Notes under the pieces: generated by a model
The model's database searches: none
Told to the model about the DNA's origin: nothing
The model's input: the letters and a program-made list of their open reading frames with translations, nothing else
Program-made: the position numbers and the translations under genes
IMG/VR virus record: IMGVR_UViG_3300003635_000007
Span: 1 to 45,663 of that record
Reading direction: 5' to 3' (one strand)
DNA length: 45,663 nucleotides
Origin: a virus
Shown here: positions 5,976 to 13,213 of the stretch, in pieces
Position numbering within the stretch: the first letter of the stretch is position 1
Layout of the letters: each line of letters begins with the position of its first letter

Positions 5976-6537
5976 ACTTAAATCAATCTTAGAGGCACAT
6001 AGCCTGTGGTTAGAAGGTTGTGGTGGAGAACCTGCCAACCTTCAGAATGCCGACCTTCAGGATGCCGACCTTCGGGATGCCGACCTTCGGGATGTCGACC
6101 TTCGGGATGCCAACCTTCGACGCGCCAGCCTTGATGGTACCAACCTTGATGGAGCCAACCTTCGGTGTGCCAACCTTCGGGGTGCCAACCTTCGGGATGT
6201 CAGCCTTCAAGATGCCAACCTTCGGGGTGCCAACCTTCGGGGTGCCAACCTTCGGGATGCCAACCTATTGTGCTTCGGTAATATGCGGGAAATACACACG
6301 ATGCAGATTGACACTTGGCCCATCGGCTACACGGCAGACACCCTACAGATTGGTTGCCAGCGTCACCCCATTGAGAAGTGGCGCAGGTGGAACACCCCCG
6401 CTGGCCGCAAATGGATAGAGGGTATGGACCATCAGGCGCTTAATTGGGCCTGCCGCAACCTTTCACTAGTGCTGGCTATGATTGACGCCAACCCCGCAAC
6501 GCCAACAGGACGTGAGGACACCCCCAATGACCAATGA
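5965..6537 (+). CDS. Pentapeptide-repeat protein
   Basis: This encodes 190 residues. Residues 24 to about 101 are some fifteen A(N/D)LxX pentapeptides (ANLQN, ADLQD, ADLRD, ANLRG and so on), which fold into a right-handed quadrilateral beta helix. The remaining C-terminal part (MREIHTMQIDTWPIGY, then a Trp-rich segment) is a module that I recall from other phage pentapeptide proteins. Some pentapeptide proteins mimic DNA and bind gyrase (Qnr, MfpA); that would suit a phage, but it is inference. The repeats are also nearly identical at DNA level (GGATGCCAACCTTCG-like units), implying recent expansion. The gene overlaps both neighbours by about 11 bases. Confidence 0.85.
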   Translation: MTNELKSILEAHSLWLEGCGGEPANLQNADLQDADLRDADLRDVDLRDANLRRASLDGTNLDGANLRCANLRGANLRDVSLQDANLRGANLRGANLRDANLLCFGNMREIHTMQIDTWPIGYTADTLQIGCQRHPIEKWRRWNTPAGRKWIEGMDHQALNWACRNLSLVLAMIDANPATPTGREDTPNDQ

Positions 6538-6667
6538 ACTAACACTTCGAGAGCGCATGGCGCTTCAAATACTACGAGCGATGTACCTGATCGTGGCTCC
6601 GAGTGAATATTCCCACAGGGATAAAGAGCTAATGGATAAAATATTGAAGGACACCACCAATGACTGA
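6527..6667 (+). CDS. Small hypothetical protein in the MTNE cassette
   Basis: This encodes 46 residues starting at ATGACCAATGA, which overlaps the previous stop. A longer frame from 6482 exists but its start lies deep in the pentapeptide gene. The protein is helical (LTLRERMALQILRAMYLIVAP) and ends KDTTND, copying the C-terminus of the protein at 5811-5975. Function unknown. Confidence 0.55.
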   Translation: MTNELTLRERMALQILRAMYLIVAPSEYSHRDKELMDKILKDTTND

Positions 6668-7022
6668 CAAGCTGATTGAACAGATCAAGTCGGATCGTAA
6701 GGCAGAGGCAAAAGCAAATGGGCGGTATAAAAAATATCAATATCAGCCTTCAATGGACACAAGGCATTTGCCAGAAACGGCTCTCGATCCAAACATTGAA
6801 AGGCAACTTCGAAGAATGGGGCGTGTGGTTAGGCTTGAATCCCGCGTTCTTGCCGACGCCGAGGCCCTGAAAGCGGCGGATGAGGCACTGGAACAAGCAC
6901 GCCATGCATTGAACGTTGCCCCTGCTTTTGCTGACAACGGGGCTACTGAATACGCGATTGAGAAGTTCAACGATCTATACGCCGCCTACCGCAAAGCACG
7001 GGAGAACACCAATGACCAATGA
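6660..7022 (+). CDS. Hypothetical helical protein in the MTNE cassette
   Basis: This encodes 120 residues and overlaps the preceding stop by 8 bases. It is strongly helical and Ala-rich in its second half (ADAEALKAADEALEQARHAL... DLYAAYRKARENTNDQ), suggesting a coiled coil. It starts MTDKL and ends NTNDQ, like its neighbours. No family is recognised. Confidence 0.65.
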   Translation: MTDKLIEQIKSDRKAEAKANGRYKKYQYQPSMDTRHLPETALDPNIERQLRRMGRVVRLESRVLADAEALKAADEALEQARHALNVAPAFADNGATEYAIEKFNDLYAAYRKARENTNDQ

Positions 7023-7437
7023 AACGAAAGCGCCCGAGCGGATATTTATGGACCCTGACATCAAGTTCCCCGAGTGCGAAAAGCAATACGGGTGCGATGT
7101 CGAATACATCCAAAACGATCTGCACCTATCCCTTGTGGCTGCGGCTTATGACAACGCGGCATCACGGGTAAATCAATTGTCTCACACTGCTACCGCTACG
7201 GGTAATTTCACACAGGCGTCAGCGCTGGCAAACGAGGCTGAGAATATACGAGACAGCACCCCCGCCGACGCCCAAGCCGCTCTTGAGGCCCGTGACAAGC
7301 GGGTGAGGGAGGAGGCGCTGAGGGAGGCTATTGCAGTGTGTGAGCCGGGAGGTTTGACCCATCACGGACCAGATGATTATCGCATCTGCCAATCCCTCAT
7401 CCTCGCCCTAATCGAAAAGGACAAGAGCAATGAGTGA
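7012..7437 (+). CDS. Hypothetical helical protein in the MTNE cassette
   Basis: This encodes 141 residues starting at the fourth copy of the ATGACCAATGA junction. An in-frame start at 6916 lies far inside the preceding gene and is not used. The central part (LSLVAAAYDNAASRVNQLSHTATATGNFTQASALANEAENIRD) and the end (AALEARDKRVREEALREAIAVCE) are typical of helical proteins in short-gene cassettes of other phages and prophages, usually of unknown function. The C-terminal LILALIEKDKS resembles the protein at 7647-7832 (AILALIEKEPD). Confidence 0.65.
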   Translation: MTNETKAPERIFMDPDIKFPECEKQYGCDVEYIQNDLHLSLVAAAYDNAASRVNQLSHTATATGNFTQASALANEAENIRDSTPADAQAALEARDKRVREEALREAIAVCEPGGLTHHGPDDYRICQSLILALIEKDKSNE

Positions 7438-7663
7438 ACTACCACCTTTAAAGCCATGCCCGTTTTGTGGCGGAAAAGCCAGCTATGAAGAGTTCGAAGG
7501 AACATGGTCAGTTGGTTGCGAAGACGTGGATAGCAACGGAATAGAAGTTGTTTGCATTGGCTTCCAAAGCCTCACGACTTTCGCCAGAAAGATTGATGCG
7601 GCTGCGGCGTGGAATAGACGACCAGACGATAAAAGAGGCAATGCTAATGAGCAACGGCAGTGA
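7430..7663 (+). CDS. Lar-like zinc-ribbon protein
   Basis: This encodes 77 residues. The pattern KPCPFCGGKA (Cys10, Cys13), a Trp-containing beta strand ending in Cys30, Cys42 and a terminal AAAAWNRR is the signature of the Lar (restriction alleviation) family. Rac prophage Lar modulates EcoKI restriction and modification. Most phage members are assigned only by this zinc ribbon, and an anti-restriction role here is inference. It overlaps the preceding gene by 8 bases. Confidence 0.75.
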   Translation: MSELPPLKPCPFCGGKASYEEFEGTWSVGCEDVDSNGIEVVCIGFQSLTTFARKIDAAAAWNRRPDDKRGNANEQRQ

Positions 7664-7832
7664 ACTCAAATCACCCGCCGCAAAGGCTCTAAGGGAGGCG
7701 GAAAAAACGGCCCGCGACTATGGCGAGGAAAGCTACGCGGCAAAAATGATTGGTGATGCCATCCTCGCCCTAATCGAAAAGGAACCTGACTGTCCAATGA
7801 GTAACCCAGGAGACAAAGACTATGAAACCTGA
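7647..7832 (+). CDS. Small hypothetical protein
   Basis: This encodes 61 residues from the ATG at 7647, which has GAGG at a spacing of 8. An in-frame ATG six bases earlier is too close to that site. It is helical (SPAAKALREAEKTARDYGEESYAAKMIGDAILALIEKEP). It shares the AILALIEK ending with the protein at 7012-7437, suggesting an old partial duplication within the cassette. Confidence 0.55.
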   Translation: MSNGSELKSPAAKALREAEKTARDYGEESYAAKMIGDAILALIEKEPDCPMSNPGDKDYET

Positions 7833-7998
7833 CGACAGGCTGACAGAGATACGCCCACGCATCCGAGAACTACAGAAAGAGGTGGACTACATGGAGTGGG
7901 AAGGCTTGACAGGGCCAGAGCTAAGCCGTAAACTTCACGAGCTTCAGTACCTACAGACACGAGAACAGCTTGGTGAGCTGTACGTACCCAACTTTTGA
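7822..7998 (+). CDS. Small coiled-coil hypothetical protein
   Basis: This encodes 58 residues, with AGGAGA upstream of the ATG and an 11-base overlap with the previous gene. It is predicted to be entirely helical (RLTEIRPRIRELQKEVDYMEW... ELSRKLHELQYLQTREQLGELY), likely an antiparallel coiled coil. It is the last small gene before the nucleotide-metabolism block. Function unknown. Confidence 0.65.
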   Translation: MKPDDRLTEIRPRIRELQKEVDYMEWEGLTGPELSRKLHELQYLQTREQLGELYVPNF

Positions 7999-8011
7999 GA
8001 TGGAGAACTAG

Positions 8012-8872
8012 ATGGGAGAACAACAGATAATTGTAAGGCTCAATCCTGATGTGCCGCCCACAGGCTCAGACTTGGGTGTTGTTAATGCAGCACGTCGGTC
8101 CTTTGGTAAGCGTAGTTCTTACGAGATCACAAATGAAAAGACTAACTTGTGGGTTATGTCCCAAGGCGATGTCACACCAACCTACCTCAAGCTAAAAGAC
8201 AAAGACAAACGACTGCTTGAGTTCCTTGCTCGTGGTATGACTGCGGATGATTTTGATAGGTTCCTTGAGAGTATTGATATTGCTGTTCTGGAGGATGACT
8301 GTGGCTCAGTTGGTCATGGAAAACTTTTAGTAGAAAAACTCTGGCAGTGGCGCAACACACCTACACACGACACACCTTTTAACCACGGGTTCTTTAGCTT
8401 CGAAGTGAAAACACCTATCTTCGTAAGAGCGCAGTTGGTGAAACATGAGTACCTCATTATGAGCGAGTTCTCTCGTCGGTATATCACTGATGATGTAGAG
8501 TTCTATGAGCCTGACTATTGGCGTAAAGCTGCTAAAGATAAGAAACAAGGGAGTCTTGAGGAACCTGTAACCTTGGCGGGGGGGCCTTGGGGGAAGGGTA
8601 TCTATAACGGCTCTGTAGAAAAGTCCCTACAGTCTTACAAAGATATGATTGAAGCAGGAGTAGCACCAGAGCAAGCACGTATGGTTCTCCCCCAGTCCCT
8701 TATGACTGCATGGACATGGAGTGGTACACTAGGAGCCTTTGCTAACATGTGCAAGTTGCGTATCCACCCAGAGGCACAGTACGAAAGTCGTTTGGTTGCT
8801 GAGAAAGTCTACGAAGAACTGAAGAAACAGTTTCCTGTGTCAGCACCATTGTTGGTAGAAGGAGTGCGTTGA
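8012..8872 (+). CDS. thyX: FAD-dependent thymidylate synthase ThyX (variant)
   Basis: ThyX makes dTMP from dUMP using methylene-tetrahydrofolate, FAD and NADPH, supplying thymidylate for phage DNA. This 286-residue protein shows the family framework: FFSFEVKTPIFVRAQ, SEFSRRY (151-157), ARMVLPQSL, TLGAFANMCKLR and HPEAQYESR near the C-terminus. The ThyX signature RHRxxSxNExSxRY reads KHEYLIMSEFSRRY (144-157). His, Glu, Ser, Arg and Tyr are kept, but both arginines flanking the His and the Ser/Asn are replaced. The first 120 residues include an extra segment (about 50-110) compared with compact bacterial ThyX. Activity is likely but should be treated as uncertain. It overlaps the primase start by one base. 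Confidence 0.85.
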   Translation: MGEQQIIVRLNPDVPPTGSDLGVVNAARRSFGKRSSYEITNEKTNLWVMSQGDVTPTYLKLKDKDKRLLEFLARGMTADDFDRFLESIDIAVLEDDCGSVGHGKLLVEKLWQWRNTPTHDTPFNHGFFSFEVKTPIFVRAQLVKHEYLIMSEFSRRYITDDVEFYEPDYWRKAAKDKKQGSLEEPVTLAGGPWGKGIYNGSVEKSLQSYKDMIEAGVAPEQARMVLPQSLMTAWTWSGTLGAFANMCKLRIHPEAQYESRLVAEKVYEELKKQFPVSAPLLVEGVR

Positions 8873-10479
8873 TGGAGTTATCTAGAAAGCCCTGCCCTTT
8901 TGTAGACTGCGGAAGCTCTGACGCTTTCGCCTACAACACAGATAAGATGACGGGTAGGTGCTTCTCATGTGAGCGTGGGTATCCTAACCGATCCGCTGAG
9001 ACATTCGACTGGGCCTCTGTAGAGTACCCAACAAAGAACAGGAGCACAAACAACATTATGCAACAATCAGTATGGCAACGGACAGGCACCAACCTCACTG
9101 AGATGACAGCCCCTGCCTACCGAGGACTGACACCAGCCACCATGAAGATGTACGGGGTGAAGTCTGTAGTTGACCAGACTACTGCCGAGACTGTAGGCCA
9201 TGCCTACCCGTACCCGTCCGGCGGCTGCAAGGTGCGTAAGTTCCCCAAGGACTTCTTTGTAGACAACTTCAAGTCGGACGAACTGTTTGGCATGGACAGG
9301 TTCAACAGCGGGTCTAGCAAGGTTGTAGTCATCACTGAGGGTGAGCTTGACGCTATGTCTGGCTACCAGATGACAGGATCGAAGTACCCGTTCGTGTCAC
9401 TGCCGAGTGCTACGCCCTCACGTAAGTTGTGGCAGAACGAAAAGGTTATGAAGTTCCTTAAGAGCTTCGACAAGATTCTTATGTCTGTGGACAGCGATGG
9501 TAAGTCTGACGCCATTGTCAACAAACTTGCGATCATGTTCCCTAACAAGGTCGAGGTAGTCCCTCACGATAAATACAAGGACGCCAACGAGTTCCTTGAG
9601 GCTGGTGCAAGTGCGGCCTACAACTCTGCATTCTTCAACGCTAAGAAGTACGTCCCAGAGAATGTGTTCAACACTACAGAGCAATTCCTCAAGATCGTGC
9701 ACGAGGACGACGACAGTAGCTTCCTGCCCACTTATATCCAAGGCTTTGACGACCTGGCCCTGGGCCTCATGCGAGGTCACTTCACCGTGTTCTCTGCTCC
9801 TGAGGGTATTGGTAAAACAGAGTTCATGCGTAAGTTGGAATACACTATGCTTCGCAGCTACCCTGAGGTTCCTATCGCTATCTGCCACATGGAGGAGACT
9901 AAGAAGCGGTCTATCCTTGGGCTTGTGTCCTACTGGGTCAACAAGAACGTCACACGTACTGACCTAATTGACGACAAGAAAGAGGTTGATACTGCCATCA
10001 AAGAGATGAGCGAACGAGAGAACCTGTTCCAATTCTCGCTTGGTGTAGACGAGGACCCTATGTCGATCCTGGACCGCATCCGCTACTTTGCTGAGGGGTG
10101 TGGCTGTCAGTACATCTTCTTCGAGCCTATACAGGACCTTGCCTACTCACGCCAAACTGACCAGACTACAGAGGCATGGCTGTCGGAGTTGTCCACTAAG
10201 CTGGCACGTCTAGCCTCTGAGCTGAACGTAGGTATCGTGACGATTGCTCACGAGAATGACGATGGTCAGATCAGGGACTGTCGGATGATTGGTAAACGGG
10301 CCTCTGTTGTAGTACGCCTCAAGCGAGACAAGATGCACCAGGACGAGGAAGAACGCAACACGACTGAGCTTCTGTTGGTCAAGAACCGCCCTGCTGGTGC
10401 TACTGGGTGTGCTGGTTGGTTGCGTTTCGATGAGGAAAGCTTTACACTGCAAGAGATCAACTTAGACAACGAGGTATAG
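8872..10479 (+). CDS. T7 gp4-like DNA primase-helicase
   Basis: This 535-residue bifunctional replisome protein unwinds DNA and primes the lagging strand. The N-terminal zinc-binding domain has Cys8, Cys13, Cys30 and Cys33. The TOPRIM primase domain has VVVITEGELDAM and the ILMSVDSD acidic motif followed by DANEFLEAG. The helicase domain begins with a Walker A (SAPEGIGKTE, about 306-315), then AICHMEE, a Walker B-like region YIFFEPIQDL and the TIAHEN and RMIGKRAS segments of the DnaB/T7 family. The ATG at 8872, with GGAG upstream, is preferred over the adjacent TTG. It lies directly between thyX and the polymerase. Confidence 0.93.
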   Translation: MELSRKPCPFVDCGSSDAFAYNTDKMTGRCFSCERGYPNRSAETFDWASVEYPTKNRSTNNIMQQSVWQRTGTNLTEMTAPAYRGLTPATMKMYGVKSVVDQTTAETVGHAYPYPSGGCKVRKFPKDFFVDNFKSDELFGMDRFNSGSSKVVVITEGELDAMSGYQMTGSKYPFVSLPSATPSRKLWQNEKVMKFLKSFDKILMSVDSDGKSDAIVNKLAIMFPNKVEVVPHDKYKDANEFLEAGASAAYNSAFFNAKKYVPENVFNTTEQFLKIVHEDDDSSFLPTYIQGFDDLALGLMRGHFTVFSAPEGIGKTEFMRKLEYTMLRSYPEVPIAICHMEETKKRSILGLVSYWVNKNVTRTDLIDDKKEVDTAIKEMSERENLFQFSLGVDEDPMSILDRIRYFAEGCGCQYIFFEPIQDLAYSRQTDQTTEAWLSELSTKLARLASELNVGIVTIAHENDDGQIRDCRMIGKRASVVVRLKRDKMHQDEEERNTTELLLVKNRPAGATGCAGWLRFDEESFTLQEINLDNEV

Positions 10480-10484
10480 ACGAC

Positions 10485-12308
10485 ATGGGAAAAACGGTAG
10501 CATTAGATATTGAGACCGACAGCCTAGACCCTAAGCGTATCTGGTGCATCGTTGCCCGTGATGTAACCGGAGGCGACCATCAGGTCTTTATCCACCCTGA
10601 CAAGCTTGAGCCTGAGCGTGACCGTTACCTTGAGTACATCGACAGTGCCGACAAGGTCGTGATGCACAGTGGTGTAGGCTTTGACTGGAGAGTTCTCTGT
10701 AAGTTCTTTGGAGAAGACCACCTGCCATTCGAGAAAGTTATCGACACGTTGATTATGTCGCGTCTCCTCAGGTATGACCGTAAGGGTGGCCACTCTCTTG
10801 ATGCTTGGGGTAAACAAGTAGGTCTCTTCAAGGGTAAGTTCACTGACTTCGAGGGTGGCCTCACAGACGAGATGCTTGACTACTGTAAGAATGACGTAGA
10901 TGTGACCATCAAGGTCTACAAGAAGCTTATGCAGGAGATCAAAGATAAGGGCGGTATCGCTACGTGGGTGAAACCTCTACGCATCGAACACGACATCCAG
11001 CGTATCCTTGAGACAGCTACGGAGAATGGCTTTGCATTCAAGGCAGATGAAGCGGAGGAAATGCTAGGCGAGATCGTTGATCGTATGTCCCAGCTTGAGT
11101 CAGAGTTCCAGCGCGACTTCCCACCTAAACTTGAGGCAGTCAACGAGATCAAGTACCTCATGAAAGCTGACGGAATGTTATATAGTAACGTCTCTAAGGC
11201 TATGGACAAGTACCCTAAGACTGAGCGTGTAGGTGACACTCTTGTTTGCTACGACTACATTGAGTTCTCTCCCGGCTCACCCAAGAAGCGCATCGACAGA
11301 CTGTGGGAGGCAGGATGGAAACCTGTAGCTAAGACGGACGGACACATCCAGTGGGAGAAAGACCTAAAGACAGCCCAGCGCAAGGGAGAAGACACCTCAG
11401 AACTGATGGAGCGCGGTAAGAAGTTCAAGCGGTACGGCTGGAAGTGTAACGAAACGAACCTCAACACACTGCCTGATGACGCCCCGGCAGGAGCACATAA
11501 GCTGGCTGAGTGGATGACCCTAGATGGTCGTCGTTCTAGTCTTGTAGAGTGGCTCGGACAGGTGAAAGATGACGGACGCATCCACGGCAAGTTTACTGGT
11601 ATCGGAAGCTGGACACATCGTCTGGCCCATAGCGCACCCAATCAGGCTAACGTACCCGCTGAGTTCCACGGCAACCCTGACACGGCAGTCAAACAGGTGA
11701 AGGCAAAGTATGACGGACCTATGAGAGCACTCTGGCATGTACCTGAGGGCTGCTGGCAGGTCGGCACAGACGCTGAGGGCATCCAGCTACGCCTCCTAGC
11801 ACACTTCATGAAGTCTGAGCAGTACCGTGACGCTATCCTGTCAGGCTCTAAGGAGGACGAGACAGACATCCACAACCTGAACCGACGAGCACTAGGCCTC
11901 GACCACATCACTAGGGATAACGCTAAGACCTTCATCTATGCCTTTCTGTTGGGTGCTGGTAATGCGAAGGTCGCAGAGATCCTGTCCTGTAGCACGGCAG
12001 AGGCTGGTGACGCTGTCGAGAACTTCACTCAGTCCATCGAAGGTCTGGCTAAACTCAAGCTGGCCCTACCAAAGGTTGGCAAACGAGGCTACTTCAAGGG
12101 TCTTGATGGTCGTAGGGTACCGTTCCCCGGTGAGCACTTCATCCTTGCGGGTATGCTACAGAATGGTGAGTCAACCCTCATGAAGTACGCCTGTCTCGAA
12201 TGGATGGCTAACGCAGACAGAGAGGGTATCAACTACAAGCTACTGACTTGGCCGCACGATGAGTGGCAAACAGAAGTCAACGGCTCGAGAGACATGGCTG
12301 AAGCGTGA
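10485..12308 (+). CDS. T7-like family A DNA polymerase, C-terminus out of frame
   Basis: This is the replicative polymerase, with an N-terminal 3'-5' exonuclease (ALDIETDSL; YCKNDVDVT around 137-145) and a polymerase domain: motif A DAEGIQLR (429-436), motif B starting at Arg477 (RDNAKTFIYAFLLG) and motif C HDEWQ (591-595). The frame stops at residue 607, about 17 residues after motif C. T7 gp5 continues for some 50 residues and ends NWAICH. A matching tail, WAGEHLNCFCP...GRNWQQCH, is encoded in the +1 frame up to 12399. So the gene carries a small out-of-frame deletion, an assembly error, or a recoding site. Tyr766 (E. coli numbering) is Leu489 here. Confidence 0.92.
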   Translation: MGKTVALDIETDSLDPKRIWCIVARDVTGGDHQVFIHPDKLEPERDRYLEYIDSADKVVMHSGVGFDWRVLCKFFGEDHLPFEKVIDTLIMSRLLRYDRKGGHSLDAWGKQVGLFKGKFTDFEGGLTDEMLDYCKNDVDVTIKVYKKLMQEIKDKGGIATWVKPLRIEHDIQRILETATENGFAFKADEAEEMLGEIVDRMSQLESEFQRDFPPKLEAVNEIKYLMKADGMLYSNVSKAMDKYPKTERVGDTLVCYDYIEFSPGSPKKRIDRLWEAGWKPVAKTDGHIQWEKDLKTAQRKGEDTSELMERGKKFKRYGWKCNETNLNTLPDDAPAGAHKLAEWMTLDGRRSSLVEWLGQVKDDGRIHGKFTGIGSWTHRLAHSAPNQANVPAEFHGNPDTAVKQVKAKYDGPMRALWHVPEGCWQVGTDAEGIQLRLLAHFMKSEQYRDAILSGSKEDETDIHNLNRRALGLDHITRDNAKTFIYAFLLGAGNAKVAEILSCSTAEAGDAVENFTQSIEGLAKLKLALPKVGKRGYFKGLDGRRVPFPGEHFILAGMLQNGESTLMKYACLEWMANADREGINYKLLTWPHDEWQTEVNGSRDMAEA

Positions 12309-12399
12309 CGCTATTGTGTGGGCAGGGGAACACCTAAACTGCTTCTGCCCTATGGAGGGTTCTACAGATATAGGTAGGAATTGGCAACAATGTCATTGA
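12301..12399 (+). pseudogene. Out-of-frame C-terminal tail of the DNA polymerase
   Basis: In the +1 frame relative to the polymerase, the codons from 12301 read KRDAIVWAGEHLNCFCPMEG... GRNWQQCH and stop at 12397-12399. This matches the last part of T7-type polymerases (WVGDHWNF... GPNWAICH), including the terminal Cys-His. There is no start codon or ribosome site for separate translation. The distance from motif C to the WAGEH segment is about five residues shorter than in T7, fitting a net loss of about 14 bases. Confidence 0.75.
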
Positions 12400-12424
12400 C
12401 ACTGTAGTTCCTATTGAGTATACT
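12396..12424 (+). promoter_or_regulatory. Consensus sigma-70 promoter ahead of the ssDNA-binding protein gene
   Basis: TTGACA (12396-12401) and TATACT (12419-12424) are separated by exactly 17 bases. The transcript would start near 12431, giving a short leader with AAAGGAG before the ATG at 12459. The -35 overlaps the end of the out-of-frame polymerase tail. The same -10 hexamer is used by the two leftward promoters at 40267-40296 and 45516-45545. Confidence 0.75.
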
Positions 12425-12458
12425 TCGCAAACTCTAACGCCATAAAGGAGAAAAACGC

Positions 12459-12938
12459 ATGGCTAAGTTTATCAAGGCAACTGGTACTGTTGAGTGGGCT
12501 AAAATCTTCCCGCAGAACATGGACACTGCCGACAAGGTTGACCACCCGAAGGTTAAGGAAAAGCTAGAGAAGTGTGGCGGTGAGTACAGCATGAACTTCT
12601 ACCCTGACGATCCTGATGGTTTCGCCGCTGAGCTTGAAGCCAACGGTATCGACATGGCTCCTATGGGCCACAAAAGGATGAAGGAGAAGGATGGCCGTGT
12701 CTTCACCAAACTGGCCCGTAAACACATTGGCCCGTTCGAAGAGGCTGGTGGTCCGCCCAAGGTTGTTGATGATGACAAAAATCCGTGGAACATGGACGAA
12801 AACGGTGAGATTGGTAATGATAGCAAGGTTGGTGTGGTACTTGAGAAGTACGGCAGTAACATTCGTCTAGCCGCTGTCCAGGTTCTTGAGTTGGTAGAGT
12901 TCGAGTCCCCTGACGTTGAGGATATGCTGGACTTCTGA
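12459..12938 (+). CDS. Single-stranded DNA-binding protein (T7 gp2.5-like)
   Basis: This 159-residue protein probably coats ssDNA and contacts polymerase and helicase. The N-terminus MAKFIKATGTVEWAKIFPQ, the late strand pair KVGVVLEKYGSNIRLAAVQVLELVEF and the acidic C-terminus DVEDMLDF ending in Phe match the design of T7 gp2.5, whose acidic tail with terminal aromatic residue mediates protein contacts. It is shorter than gp2.5 (232 residues). Its own strong promoter (12396-12424) and AAAGGAG site imply high expression, as expected for this role. Confidence 0.82.
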   Translation: MAKFIKATGTVEWAKIFPQNMDTADKVDHPKVKEKLEKCGGEYSMNFYPDDPDGFAAELEANGIDMAPMGHKRMKEKDGRVFTKLARKHIGPFEEAGGPPKVVDDDKNPWNMDENGEIGNDSKVGVVLEKYGSNIRLAAVQVLELVEFESPDVEDMLDF

Positions 12939-13006
12939 GACTAGAGCAGTACAGGGGGTGTTCGCAAGGACATCCCCTTGCATCTACCAAAAGAAAGGAG
13001 AATACC

Positions 13007-13213
13007 TTGAAATTCTTTATCGAACTTGATGAGATCGCCATCAAGAAAGAGCTGTTGAGTGAAGAACTGTCGGATAAAATCCTTCTGTCTCTACTACAGA
13101 AAGACTTTGAAGCTCTTGACCTAGAAACGATAGACCGAGAGGCCTTCCTCCGAGTGATTAGTTTCTACATGTCGCACTCTGAATTTGAGGACTGGTATGC
13201 GAGTGTTGCTTGA
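13007..13213 (+). CDS. Small acidic hypothetical protein, TTG start
   Basis: This encodes 68 residues starting at a TTG that follows AAAGGAG by about 8 bases; no in-frame ATG is better placed. The protein is acidic and helical (ELDEIAIKKELLSEELSDKILLSLLQKDFEALDLE). It overlaps the exonuclease start by 17 bases. No family is recognised. Position between the ssDNA-binding protein and the exonuclease suggests a replication accessory role. Confidence 0.65.
   Translation: MKFFIELDEIAIKKELLSEELSDKILLSLLQKDFEALDLETIDREAFLRVISFYMSHSEFEDWYASVA

Noticed and set aside
6010-6418. Long open frames on both strands across the pentapeptide-repeat gene
   Set aside because: They arise from the 15-base periodic repeat, which keeps all frames open. 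Their products are low-complexity (repeats of Thr-Phe-Gly-Val-Pro or Lys-Val-Gly) and lack ribosome sites.
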